From CAZKAP01 sp964552195 (lineage in GTDB: Bacteria; Bacteroidota; Bacteroidia; Flavobacteriales; Flavobacteriaceae), in assembly GCA_964552195.1 (NCBI GenBank), contig CAZKFM010000004.1, forward strand, positions 62,001 to 126,000: a stretch of 64,000 nucleotides of DNA. The letters are read 5' to 3'. The notes under the pieces were generated by a model. It worked only from the letters and a program-made list of their open reading frames with translations, searched no databases and had not been told where the DNA came from. Below, one piece after another: positions 52,766 through 61,100 of the stretch (positions within the stretch are counted from its first letter, which is position 1; every line of letters begins with the position of its first letter). The translations under genes were made by a program, and so were the position numbers.

Positions 52766-53125
52766 CTAGGCCGGGTCTGTGGACTCTTTTTCCAGTGACT
52801 CCCAGAAGGCATAGGCCCTTCTTAAATGGGGAATCACTATGGTACCGCCGACTAAGGTAGCGATTCCCAGGGTTTCGAGTACCTCCTCCTTCGTTGCCCC
52901 GCGATCCCTGGCTCCCTGAAGGTGATAGTTTACACAATCGTCGCAGCGCAACACTGCGGAGGCGACCAGGCCAAGCAATTCCTTGGTCTTGGCATCCAGT
53001 ACTCCGGGCTCGTATGCCATGCTGTCCAGGCTGTAAATACGCTTGATGAGTTTCTGGTTTTCGGCCAGGAGTTTGCGATTGGTTTCGGCCCGGAATTCCC
53101 GGAATTCTTCAACGTTATTCGACAT
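52766..53125 (-). CDS. Carboxymuconolactone decarboxylase-family protein (AhpD-like)
   Basis: A 119-residue all-helical protein. The active-site motif LRCDDCVNYHLQGA holds the CxxC and downstream His used for peroxide or disulfide chemistry in AhpD-like members. EEVLETLGIATLVGGTIVIP is the following conserved helix pair (core: EVLETLGIATLVGG). The start overlaps the tatC stop by 11 bases, so the genes are coupled. A redox role is more likely than a catabolic decarboxylase one given the CxxC. Confidence 0.87.
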   Translation of the reverse strand: MSNNVEEFREFRAETNRKLLAENQKLIKRIYSLDSMAYEPGVLDAKTKELLGLVASAVLRCDDCVNYHLQGARDRGATKEEVLETLGIATLVGGTIVIPHLRRAYAFWESLEKESTDPA

Positions 53126-53978
53126 GGTTTCGCACTTTGGTGTTCTGGGATTCTTTCTTTTTTGCCTTTTCCTGCGCCTGTATTACCCGACCTGAGATGA
53201 AAATGCTGACCTGGTACAGGATCAATACCGGGATGGCCACAATGACCTGGCTCGCGATATCCGGCGGTGTGATTACCGCTGAAAGTATAAATACCAGTAC
53301 GATGGCAATTTTCCTGTACGTTTTCAGGAATTCTGGCGTAACCAGGCCTACCCGTGTTAGGAAATAGATGAGTATGGGCAACTCGAACATGATACCACAG
53401 GCGAGTACCGAGGCCCGTACCGTGGAGATATACGAAGCGATATCGATCTCGTTGGAGACCTGCTGACTTACGACATAGGTTCCTAAAAAGTTGATGGACA
53501 GAGGAGTAACGATGTAGTAACCGAATAGTACCCCCATAAAGAAGAGCAGGGAAGCTATCCCGATGAATCCCCTGGAATGCTTGCGTTCGTTTTCGTAGAG
53601 CCCGGGGCTGATGAAGCGCCATAGTTCGTAGAGGAGGTAGGGAAAACCGACTATAAACCCGGCCCAGATGGAGGTCCAGATATGCATGGAGAACTGCCCT
53701 GCCATATTTCGGTTGATGATGGTAAAGGGGAGCTCGTCCTTGCAGAAGTCGGACTCCACGGATATCAGACCGGCCAGTTCGCAGAAGAATCCGTAGGTCG
53801 GAAAACTCATGTTCCTGGGACCAAAGATCACCGTATCGAAGATGAACCCCTTCATGAAGAATGCCGCGCAGGCGATTATCATCACCGCAATAACACCCCG
53901 GATCAGGTGCCAACGCAATTCTTCCAGATGGTCCAGGAACGACATTTCGTTCGGATCCTGTTTCTTGTTTTTCGCCAT
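53115..53978 (-). CDS. tatC: Twin-arginine translocase subunit TatC
   Basis: The receptor and core of the Tat pathway for folded proteins. The N-terminus SFLDHLEELRWHLIRGVIAV is the diagnostic TatC opening, and the remaining six membrane segments are visible, with FMGVLFGYYIVTPLSINFL and VTPPDIASQVIVAIPVLILY (core: TPPDIASQ). It has 287 residues. TatA is not in the window. The exported isomerase-like protein at 22099 is a plausible client. Confidence 0.95.
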   Translation of the reverse strand: MAKNKKQDPNEMSFLDHLEELRWHLIRGVIAVMIIACAAFFMKGFIFDTVIFGPRNMSFPTYGFFCELAGLISVESDFCKDELPFTIINRNMAGQFSMHIWTSIWAGFIVGFPYLLYELWRFISPGLYENERKHSRGFIGIASLLFFMGVLFGYYIVTPLSINFLGTYVVSQQVSNEIDIASYISTVRASVLACGIMFELPILIYFLTRVGLVTPEFLKTYRKIAIVLVFILSAVITPPDIASQVIVAIPVLILYQVSIFISGRVIQAQEKAKKKESQNTKVRNHVE

Positions 53979-53984
53979 ACCGCC

Positions 53985-54950
53985 TTAAATAATTCCTTCC
54001 TGCATGAGGTTGTGGAAATGGATCATTCCACTGTATTTGCCATTCTCGAGAACGATCAGCTGGCTGATGTTGTGCTCCTGGATGACTTCCAGTGATCGGA
54101 CGGCTAGCTCATTTCCCTCCACCGTTTTCGGATTGGTGTTCATAATGTCTTTTGCCAGGACCCCGCTGATGTCCCCATAGCTATTGAGCATACGGCGTAT
54201 ATCCCCGTCCGTTACTATGCCCAGCAGCTGTCCTTCGTGGGTGACCGCAGCAGCGCCGAGCATATTTCGGGAAATCTCGAGGATGACCTCCTTGACGGGT
54301 GTGTCGGGATGTACTTCCGGACGCTGGTTCCTGCCGGCAATATCCCGGGAACGGAGATACAGTTGTTTGCCCAGGGAACCGCCGGGATGAAAACGTGCGA
54401 AGTCACTGCGGTCGAACCCTCTTAGTTCCAGCAGGGCTATAGCGAGGGCATCACCCATGACCATCTGAGCAGTGGTGCTGGCGGTTGGAGCCAGGTTGTT
54501 TGGACAGGCCTCCTTATCCACGCGGGTATCCAGGACAAAGTCGGCCTCTCGGGCCAGGCGTGAATCCGGGTTGCCCGTCATGCCGATTAATGGGGTTCCA
54601 TCTCCCTTAATCAGCGGTATCAGTACTTTTATTTCCTCGGTGTTTCCGCTCTTGGAGATGCACATCACTATGTCGGGCTCCTGTATCAGGCCGAGATCTC
54701 CGTGAATCGCATCTGCCGCGTGCATGAATATAGAGGGCGTGCCTGTGGAATTCAGGGTAGCAACGATCTTCTGTGCTACTATGGCACTCTTGCCGATCCC
54801 CGTTATGACCAGGCGTCCCTTGCAGTTGAAAACGCATTCCACAGTGCCCGAGAATTCCTCCCCAAGCCGCTCCCCCATCTGTTTCAGGGAAGTAGCTTCC
54901 AGGTCGATGGTCCGACGGGCACTTTGCAGGATAGTCGAGGAAGAGATCAA
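53985..54950 (-). CDS. kdsD: Arabinose-5-phosphate isomerase, KpsF/GutQ family
   Basis: Converts ribulose 5-phosphate to arabinose 5-phosphate, the first step to Kdo for LPS. The SIS domain has VITGIGKSAIVAQKIVATLNSTGTPS (core: GIGKSAIVAQKIVATLNSTG), CISKSGNTEEI and ASTTAQMVMGDALAIAL. Two CBS domains follow (about 205-320). The start is TTG at 54950, the only usable in-frame codon between an upstream stop and the conserved N-terminal helix. It is divergent from recQ. Confidence 0.92.
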   Translation of the reverse strand: MISSSTILQSARRTIDLEATSLKQMGERLGEEFSGTVECVFNCKGRLVITGIGKSAIVAQKIVATLNSTGTPSIFMHAADAIHGDLGLIQEPDIVMCISKSGNTEEIKVLIPLIKGDGTPLIGMTGNPDSRLAREADFVLDTRVDKEACPNNLAPTASTTAQMVMGDALAIALLELRGFDRSDFARFHPGGSLGKQLYLRSRDIAGRNQRPEVHPDTPVKEVILEISRNMLGAAAVTHEGQLLGIVTDGDIRRMLNSYGDISGVLAKDIMNTNPKTVEGNELAVRSLEVIQEHNISQLIVLENGKYSGMIHFHNLMQEGII

Positions 54951-55002
54951 TTGGACGATATTGAAAAAGCAGCTTTGATATTTATGCTATATTTAGGTAA
55001 GG

Positions 55003-55010
55003 CAAAAATA
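55003..55010 (-). promoter_or_regulatory. -7 promoter element for the kdsD-tatC operon
   Basis: The complement reads TATTTTTG, an exact match, 52 bases before the TTG start of kdsD. Confidence 0.45.
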
Positions 55011-55133
55011 TAACTACCCGTCAAACCGTCAAAGAGGCAGACGCAAACAGGTTGCGAAGAGTATTTAATGAAGTGGAGTTATGCGGTCCAGGTCTGAACT
55101 TACGTTATTACATAGAAACTTTTTGGGTTGTTA

Positions 55134-57326
55134 ATGAATAAGTACCATACCGAACTCCGGGATGCCCTGAAGAAGTATTTCGGCTTCAGTCAGTTCAAGG
55201 AGCTGCAAGAGGAGGTGATCACCCAGGTGATGCAGCACCGTGACGTTTTTGTGATCATGCCCACCGGTGGAGGCAAGTCCCTGTGTTATCAACTCCCGGC
55301 CTTGATGCAGGAAGGCACGGCCATAGTAGTTTCTCCCCTGATTGCCCTGATGAAGAACCAGGTCGATGCCCTTCGTGGCGTATCCGAATATGCGGGCGTG
55401 GCCCATGTGCTGAATTCGAGCCTGAGCAGAGCCGAGTACCGTACGGTCGTCGAGGACCTGAAATCAGGAATAACCAAGTTGCTCTATGTGGCTCCTGAAT
55501 CGCTGACCAAAGAAGAGCATATTGAGGTACTTTCCGGTATTCCCCTGTCCTTTATCGCCATTGATGAAGCCCACTGCATCTCCGAGTGGGGGCACGATTT
55601 CCGACCCGAATACCGCAACCTGCGCAACATCATCAACCGCATTTCTCCAGATCTGAGCCTGATCGCACTCACGGCTACAGCCACTCCCAAAGTACAGGAA
55701 GACATCGTCAAGAATTTGGGAATTCCGGAAGCCGAGGTCTTCAAGTCCTCTTTTAACCGGCCCAATCTGTATTACGAAGTCCGGCCCAAGACCCGGCAGG
55801 TGGATCGCGAGATCATACGATTCATCAGCCAGAGAAAAGGCAAATCGGGCATCGTCTATTGCCTCAGCAGAAAGAAGGTGGAGGAACTATCGCAGCTGCT
55901 TGAAGTTAATGGCATACGTGCGGTACCGTATCACGCAGGTTTTGACGCCAAAACACGTGCCAGGTATCAGGATATGTTCCTGATGGAAGAGGTGGATGTG
56001 GTGGTGGCTACAATTGCCTTCGGCATGGGTATCGACAAGCCCGATGTGCGCTACGTGATCCATTACGACATGCCCAAAAGCATAGAGAGTTACTATCAGG
56101 AGACAGGACGTGCGGGCCGCGATGGAGGAGAAGGTCACTGCCTGGCCTTTTACGCCTATAAAGACGTGGAAAAAATGGAGAAGTTCATGTCTGGCAAACC
56201 CGTTGCGGAACAGGAAATAGGTATGGCGCTGCTCAATGAGGTTGTGGCCTATGCCGAAACATCCATGTCCCGCAGGAAGTTCATTCTCCATTATTTTGGA
56301 GAGGAATTCGACGAGAAAAACGGGGAGGGGGCTCTGATGGACGATAATGCAGAGAATCCTCCGGAATCCTTAGAAGCCACCTCGGAGCTTTCCAACCTGC
56401 TGTCCATTATTGAAAAAACACATGAGCGCTATCGAAGCCGTGAATTGGTCATGATCCTCAAGGGGCATTCCAATGCCCAGTTGGCGGCAGCCAAACTGGA
56501 TAAACAGGACTTCTTCGGAAGCGGTTCGGACCAGGATGAGTCCTTCTGGAAGGCGCTGATCCGACATGCGGTGATCCGAGGATATCTGGGCAAGGACATC
56601 GAACAGTATGGGGTACTTCTGCTTACCGGGCTGGGCGAACGGTTCAGGGTAGAGCCGCACAGTTTCCCTATAACCCTGGACCGCATATACGATATCCCGG
56701 ACGAGGAACCCACCCCTGTGATACGGGCGACTGGAGGTGACGAGGAACTCGTTGCCCTGTTAAAGGACCTCAGGCGAAAGGAGGCTCGGAAAATGGAGGT
56801 TCCTCCCTACGTTATATTCCAGGACCCCTCACTCGAGGAAATGGCCCTGAAGTATCCCGTAACGTTGGAAGAACTCTTGCAGATTCAGGGTGTCGGTGAG
56901 GGGAAAGCACGAAAATACGGGCGCCCGTTTCTGAAGCTGATCGAACAGTATGTCAGCGACAAGGGCATTGACCGGCCCGAAGATTTCGTGGTCAAGAGTA
57001 CGGGTGCGAATTCCGGCCTTAAACTCTTTATTATCCAAAGCATTGATCGCAAGCTTCCCCTGGACGACATAGCGGATTCCAAGGGAATCAGCCAAGAGGA
57101 GCTCATCAAGGCGATGGAGCAGATCGTGTACAGTGGCACCCGACTGGACCTGGAGTACTGGGTAGACGAGTTGTTCGACGAAGACCAGCAGGAGGAGCTC
57201 AAGGAGTACTTCATGGAAGCCGACTCGGATTCCATCGACCTGGCCATGGAAGAGTTCGACGGGGAATACGAGGATGAGGACCTGCGTTTGTTCCGTTTGA
57301 AATTTATCAGCGAAATGGCCAATTAG
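55134..57326 (+). CDS. recQ: ATP-dependent DNA helicase RecQ
   Basis: A 3'-5' DNA helicase for repair and recombination. Motif I is MPTGGGKSLCYQLPAL, motif II (DEAH) IDEAHCISEWGHDFRPEYRNL (core: DEAHCISEWGHDFRP), and motif VI GRAGRDG. The RQC region follows, then an HRDC domain (EELLQIQGVGEGKARKYG), and an additional C-terminal HTH-type module with an acidic tail, 730 residues in all. The four zinc-binding Cys of the RQC are absent: the SRRKFILHYFGEEF segment is followed by EGALMDDNAENP instead of Cys residues. The start is ATG at 55134. Confidence 0.94.
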   Translation: MNKYHTELRDALKKYFGFSQFKELQEEVITQVMQHRDVFVIMPTGGGKSLCYQLPALMQEGTAIVVSPLIALMKNQVDALRGVSEYAGVAHVLNSSLSRAEYRTVVEDLKSGITKLLYVAPESLTKEEHIEVLSGIPLSFIAIDEAHCISEWGHDFRPEYRNLRNIINRISPDLSLIALTATATPKVQEDIVKNLGIPEAEVFKSSFNRPNLYYEVRPKTRQVDREIIRFISQRKGKSGIVYCLSRKKVEELSQLLEVNGIRAVPYHAGFDAKTRARYQDMFLMEEVDVVVATIAFGMGIDKPDVRYVIHYDMPKSIESYYQETGRAGRDGGEGHCLAFYAYKDVEKMEKFMSGKPVAEQEIGMALLNEVVAYAETSMSRRKFILHYFGEEFDEKNGEGALMDDNAENPPESLEATSELSNLLSIIEKTHERYRSRELVMILKGHSNAQLAAAKLDKQDFFGSGSDQDESFWKALIRHAVIRGYLGKDIEQYGVLLLTGLGERFRVEPHSFPITLDRIYDIPDEEPTPVIRATGGDEELVALLKDLRRKEARKMEVPPYVIFQDPSLEEMALKYPVTLEELLQIQGVGEGKARKYGRPFLKLIEQYVSDKGIDRPEDFVVKSTGANSGLKLFIIQSIDRKLPLDDIADSKGISQEELIKAMEQIVYSGTRLDLEYWVDELFDEDQQEELKEYFMEADSDSIDLAMEEFDGEYEDEDLRLFRLKFISEMAN

Positions 57327-57330
57327 GACA

Positions 57331-57364
57331 AAAAAAACTGCGATCCGAAGACCGCAGTTTTCTT
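57331..57364. terminator. Bidirectional terminator between recQ and the CCC-motif gene
   Basis: AAAACTGCG (57334-57342) pairs with CGCAGTTTT (57353-57361). A T-rich run follows on the right, and an A run on the left gives a T run when read leftward. It sits 7 bases after the recQ stop and serves both convergent genes. Confidence 0.85.
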
Positions 57365-57379
57365 TGTGCTGAAATGGAA

Positions 57380-57736
57380 TTATTCCGCGGGTACGTCTAC
57401 TCCCCACTTTTCGAAGAGTTCCTGCATTTGCTCTTGTTGCTGAAGCTGGAACTCAGCCCATCCACCGGCTTGTACGATTTGGAATACTACATATCCCAAT
57501 AAGGCTATGGACAGCACCAGTCCGACTATGGCGATAGTACGTGCCGTTCGGTAAGAACCGGCATTGCTATATGCCTCCGGGTTTTCCCTTAGCATACGGC
57601 CATCCTTGCGGAGTATGAGCAGTGCGATGAGTGACATCAGCACACCCAATGCTCCGTTGGAAAAGCAGCAGCACACGAAGGAAAGAATTCCCAGTACCAG
57701 GGAGGTGGTTACATTTGGTAATTTTTGATCGTTCAT
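57380..57736 (-). CDS. CCC-motif membrane protein
   Basis: A 118-residue protein with two membrane segments (about 12-42 and 68-90). The first carries the Cys-triplet in GILSFVCCCFSNGALGVLMS, which names this Bacteroidota family. The loop RKDGRMLRENPEAYSNAGSY and an acidic C-terminus follow. It is downstream of the DUF2752 gene by 7 bases, a common pairing in Flavobacteriaceae. Its function is unknown. Confidence 0.85.
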   Translation of the reverse strand: MNDQKLPNVTTSLVLGILSFVCCCFSNGALGVLMSLIALLILRKDGRMLRENPEAYSNAGSYRTARTIAIVGLVLSIALLGYVVFQIVQAGGWAEFQLQQQEQMQELFEKWGVDVPAE

Positions 57737-57743
57737 TTTTGGT

Positions 57744-58043
57744 TTATTTAAGGAGTTTGATGAAAAAATTGAGCAGAACCAGGGTTACACTGGCTATGGC
57801 CGACCAGCGAACGGCGAGTTCAAGAGCCTTAACCGGATAAAATCGGGAGGCGACAACGGCCACCCCCATCAGCATCATGGGGAACAGTCCCGGATACATC
57901 CAGAAGGCCTCTATCCATTCTCCTTGAAAAAGGTGAACCAGTGAACGCTGCATGCCACAGCCGGGGCAGTCTATTCCCAGGAAAGTCTTGGTAGGGCAGG
58001 GCAACATAAAGCTCTCCAAAGAAATCTGAAGGCATTGGCACAT
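57744..58043 (-). CDS. DUF2752-family membrane protein
   Basis: A 99-residue protein with the DUF2752 signature FLGIDCPGCGMQRSLVHLFQG (core: CPGCGMQRS) near the N-terminus, then two membrane segments. The CPGCG motif could bind metal or haem, but no role is established. It is the first gene of a pair with the CCC-motif gene and is divergent from the Smr-domain gene. ATG at 58043 is preferred; a second in-frame ATG lies 12 codons in. Confidence 0.85.
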   Translation of the reverse strand: MCQCLQISLESFMLPCPTKTFLGIDCPGCGMQRSLVHLFQGEWIEAFWMYPGLFPMMLMGVAVVASRFYPVKALELAVRWSAIASVTLVLLNFFIKLLK

Positions 58044-58074
58044 TTTGGTCGGTCTTTTACGCTGAAATTAAAAT

Positions 58075-58082
58075 TATTTTTG
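58075..58082 (+). promoter_or_regulatory. -7 promoter element for the Smr-domain gene
   Basis: Reads TATTTTTG, an exact match, 41 bases before the ATG. Confidence 0.4.
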
Positions 58083-58123
58083 ATATCCGAGCCCTATGGC
58101 CCGAAATTTCTTGAAATAGTCAA

Positions 58124-58666
58124 ATGAACGATAAAAGAATAGCGCTAGGAGTTCGGGTAGCCGCACTTGACGACGTCATGGAGGGGGTGGTAACCGCCAT
58201 GGCAGGTAATCAAGTCGAAATCCAGACTTCGGAAGGACTGCGCATCTGGCTGGCGGTTAACGAAGTCATCCCTGTGGGTGAAATGCCGGAAGTCTCAAAT
58301 TATCAGGCTTTTGAGGAAGGAAAGAAGAAAGAAGAGGCGGGTAGCGGCAGAAGGATTACCCATTCCAAGAAAGGGAAAAAGGGCGATCGCATACTCACCG
58401 TCGATCTGCACCTGGAAAAACTGCCTCCGCACATACAGAAATCCGACCGGATGCACATACTGGATTATCAGCTCGACTGGACCCGCCGGCAAATCGAATT
58501 TGCCCGTGCGAAGGGCATCCCTAGGGTAATCATCATACACGGAGTAGGAGAGGGCGTCCTGAAGGAAGAGGTACTCACGTTACTGAGGCGTATGGGCAAC
58601 ATCGATTATGCTGATGCGCCCTATCATCAATTCGGATTCGGCGCTACGGAGGCCCTGCTTCGTTAG
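58124..58666 (+). CDS. Smr-domain protein
   Basis: A 180-residue protein with a small beta N-domain (residues 1-55, IALGVRVAALDDVMEGVVTA, similar to DUF2027) and a C-terminal Smr domain. The Smr domain has the LTVDLHLEKLP motif and VIIIHGVGEGVLKEEV, close to the HGKGxGxL nuclease signature. Smr domains cut branched DNA or RNA. A basic linker (SGRRITHSKKGKKGDR) joins the two. It is shorter than MutS2, so it is not a MutS2 fragment. A role in RNA or DNA cleavage is inferred. Confidence 0.85.
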   Translation: MNDKRIALGVRVAALDDVMEGVVTAMAGNQVEIQTSEGLRIWLAVNEVIPVGEMPEVSNYQAFEEGKKKEEAGSGRRITHSKKGKKGDRILTVDLHLEKLPPHIQKSDRMHILDYQLDWTRRQIEFARAKGIPRVIIIHGVGEGVLKEEVLTLLRRMGNIDYADAPYHQFGFGATEALLR

Positions 58667-58708
58667 TCCACTTGGGTTGAATAATGGATTCCGAACGGTC
58701 TGTTGTCT

Positions 58709-59206
58709 TTACTGAGTGGTGGTGACGGTGCCGAAATTACTTATGGTCAGATCGGTGACCCGATCCCCGGAGGCATTGATCAGAGTAATGTCCTGAAGAC
58801 TGAGTACATGAGTAACGGTATTGCTGCCTTCCTCGGTGGTACTCTCGATGATCAATGTACCCCCTGAGGCCCCAATTTCTTCGGTTACGCGTGGTGAAAC
58901 GGGGGGGATATCGCTACAGAAATAGCTTGTGCTGACGTCATCGTCGAAGATTCGGTAAATCAGGTCTACTTGTCCCGGTATGGTGAACGATTGGCTGTTA
59001 TCAACAGAGGGCAGACGAGGGCTACCCAAGTCGAGTATGAGCGCCTGATTGTCATTGGTCTTAAAGAAAATCTGAGTCTGGGTGGTAGCCGTACCACACT
59101 GGCTGATACCGACACTGTCGAAATCCAGGGCTTCCACATCCAGATCGCCATCAGCGCAGGATGCCAGCAGGCAGAGCACCAACCCGGCAAATATACTTTG
59201 TCGCAT
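58709..59206 (-). CDS. Lipoprotein of unknown function
   Basis: A 165-residue protein with a lipoprotein signal (MRQSIFAGLVLCLLASC). The mature part is acidic at its start (ADGDLDVEALDFDSV) and rich in Thr, Ser and Ile in strands, consistent with an extracellular beta fold. Two Cys residues in the mature chain (SQCGT, SYFCSD) might pair. It is divergent from the cysteine desulfurase gene and convergent with the Smr gene. No family is recognised. Confidence 0.75.
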   Translation of the reverse strand: MRQSIFAGLVLCLLASCADGDLDVEALDFDSVGISQCGTATTQTQIFFKTNDNQALILDLGSPRLPSVDNSQSFTIPGQVDLIYRIFDDDVSTSYFCSDIPPVSPRVTEEIGASGGTLIIESTTEEGSNTVTHVLSLQDITLINASGDRVTDLTISNFGTVTTTQ

Positions 59207-59210
59207 GCGT

Positions 59211-59218
59211 CAAAAATA
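59211..59218 (-). promoter_or_regulatory. -7 promoter element for the lipoprotein gene
   Basis: The complement reads TATTTTTG, ending 4 bases before the lipoprotein ATG, another case of an element abutting a start. Confidence 0.45.
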
Positions 59219-59264
59219 AGCCATTTAAGCGGTTTGCCGTTGGTAGGGCTTGAGCGAGATTGCA

Positions 59265-59272
59265 TACTTTTG
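59265..59272 (+). promoter_or_regulatory. -7 promoter element for the cysteine desulfurase gene
   Basis: Reads TACTTTTG, 20 bases before the ATG. A TTG 22 bases upstream (59240-59242) is a possible -33 partner. Confidence 0.5.
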
Positions 59273-59292
59273 CCCATATTCAAGGTGCTCAT

Positions 59293-60444
59293 ATGGAAGT
59301 TTACCTCGACAACGCCGCTACTACTCCGGTGAGGCCTGCCGTAGCGGACGCCGTACACCAAGCCATGCTGAGGAATTTTGGCAATCCTTCGTCCACTCAT
59401 AAGTTTGGGAGAAGTACCAAGGCTGAGATCGAAGAAGCGCGCAAGGCCATAGCCGGTTGCATTGGTGCCCAGCCCTCGGAGATCGTGTTTACATCGGGCG
59501 GAACCGAGGCAGACAATCTGGCCATTCGATCTGCGGTACGGGACCTGGGGGTCAAGTTGCTGGTTAGCACGCGTTTGGAACACCACGCCGTTCTGGATAC
59601 CCTGGCGGAAGTTTCGGTGCAGGCCGGATTGCCGTTGGTATACCTATCGGTTGACGCACATGGCCAGATATCCCTGGAAGAGCTGGAGGATGTGCTGGAA
59701 CGCGGCCCCTCCCCGGCACTGGTGAGCCTGATGCATGTGAACAACGAAGTGGGTACCCTGACGGACATAATCGGTGTGGCCGGATTGTGTGAAAAATATC
59801 AGGCCTATTTTCATACCGACTCGGTACAGTCCATAGGCCATTACCCGATTGATGTATCCAATTTACCCGTCCATTTCCTGGCGGCTTCAGCCCATAAGTT
59901 TCACGGCCCGAAGGGCATCGGATTTGCATTTATTCGAAAAGGTGTACCGGTAAAACCCATCATTACCGGGGGTGCGCAGCAGCGCGGTCTTAGGGCAGGA
60001 ACAGAGCCTTATGAGGCCATAGTAGGCATGAGAGTAGCCCTGGAGGAATCCGTGAGCAGTATGTCCGACGAGCGGAACTACATTAAGGGATTGAAGAAGC
60101 GGATGTGGGAGGGCCTGAGAGATGCGGTTCCCGGAGCAGCCATCAACGGGAGTGATGAGGAGGAAAAGGGGTGTTATCGCATTCTCAACGTTCGCCTGCC
60201 CATGAATTCCGACCGGGCCCAGCTTCTGCTTTTTCAGCTCGATCTGAAGGGAGTGGCCTGCTCTCAGGGCAGCGCCTGTCAGTCAGGGAGTGCAGCGGGA
60301 TCTCATGTATTGGATCAGATGATACCCGAAGATCTGCGGAAACACCCTTCACTGCGATTTTCTTTTTCATCCTACAACACGGTACAGGAAATTGATTACG
60401 CAGTGGAGGTCGTCAGGGATATTGTTGCCGGGCGCGGCCTTTAG
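59293..60444 (+). CDS. Cysteine desulfurase, NifS/IscS type
   Basis: A PLP enzyme that takes sulfur from Cys for Fe-S clusters and tRNA thiolation. MEVYLDNAATTPVRPAV is the family start, the PLP Lys is in SAHKFHGPKGIGF, and the persulfide Cys lies in the C-terminal loop ACSQGSACQSG. The 383 residues fit. No iscU or sufU is adjacent, so it could serve MnmA (29872-31083) or another acceptor. The ATG at 59293 begins the conserved strand. The stop shares 4 bases with the convergent gene. Confidence 0.92.
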   Translation: MEVYLDNAATTPVRPAVADAVHQAMLRNFGNPSSTHKFGRSTKAEIEEARKAIAGCIGAQPSEIVFTSGGTEADNLAIRSAVRDLGVKLLVSTRLEHHAVLDTLAEVSVQAGLPLVYLSVDAHGQISLEELEDVLERGPSPALVSLMHVNNEVGTLTDIIGVAGLCEKYQAYFHTDSVQSIGHYPIDVSNLPVHFLAASAHKFHGPKGIGFAFIRKGVPVKPIITGGAQQRGLRAGTEPYEAIVGMRVALEESVSSMSDERNYIKGLKKRMWEGLRDAVPGAAINGSDEEEKGCYRILNVRLPMNSDRAQLLLFQLDLKGVACSQGSACQSGSAAGSHVLDQMIPEDLRKHPSLRFSFSSYNTVQEIDYAVEVVRDIVAGRGL

Positions 60445-61100
60445 CTGCCTTTTCGTTTATTTTTGCGCTTGATCTTCCTCTCCTTCTCATACGGAAACTG
60501 GCGCGAGGCCTGCTTCATCATTTTATCGATGAGTTCGCGCGTGTTTTTTCCTGTCTTACGATTGATGACCTTTTCATACTTCCAAAGGAGTTTGCCTGTT
60601 TCTCCGTCCGATATCTTGATACCAATGCGGCCGTAGTTCGAGGCGCCAAACCATTCCAGCAGGTTAAAATTCTCAGGCAGCCCCTCGGAAAGCAGTATGC
60701 TGATATTGAGATGTCCGCTGATAATGCCATCCACACCCAATATCTCGCAGAGCTTCTGTGTGGTATATTGGTCTATGTTCTCGTAGGTGATCTGGTTCTT
60801 CAATAAGAGGGCGTTGGTGTTTTCTACATTCTGAAATCGCACATAGGTTTTTTTCTTCTTGTTCTTCAGGGAAAAGTACAGTTCCAGGGCTTCCTGAACG
60901 GCGTACCCTTCCTTTCGCGCCAGATCCGATTCCTGCCTTTCGTCGGAGTTCTTGAGTTTGAGGAAGGTGCGAAACGGCAATATGGCCAGGGATTTATGCT
61001 CCATACTCAGTTCCTCAAATCGGGGGTGTTCGTAGATTTCTTTCTGGCCATATGCCAGGGCCCCGAATAAAACCCAAATAACCGTCAGGTAAAATCTCAT
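60441..61100 (-). CDS. Exported protein of unknown function
   Basis: A 219-residue protein with signal peptide MRFYLTVIWVLFGALAYGQ. The mature part reads HKSLAILPFRTFLKLKN, then a region with EALELYFSLKNKKKKTYVRF, LCEILGVDGIISGHLNIS and GASNYGRIGIKISDGETGKLLW. The ILPF opening and the VDGIISGHL and YEK strands recall periplasmic lipoprotein-type proteins such as LpoB/GNA1162-like folds, but the match is weak. The end is very basic. ATG at 61100 is chosen over a GTG three codons upstream. Confidence 0.72.
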   Translation of the reverse strand: MRFYLTVIWVLFGALAYGQKEIYEHPRFEELSMEHKSLAILPFRTFLKLKNSDERQESDLARKEGYAVQEALELYFSLKNKKKKTYVRFQNVENTNALLLKNQITYENIDQYTTQKLCEILGVDGIISGHLNISILLSEGLPENFNLLEWFGASNYGRIGIKISDGETGKLLWKYEKVINRKTGKNTRELIDKMMKQASRQFPYEKERKIKRKNKRKGS

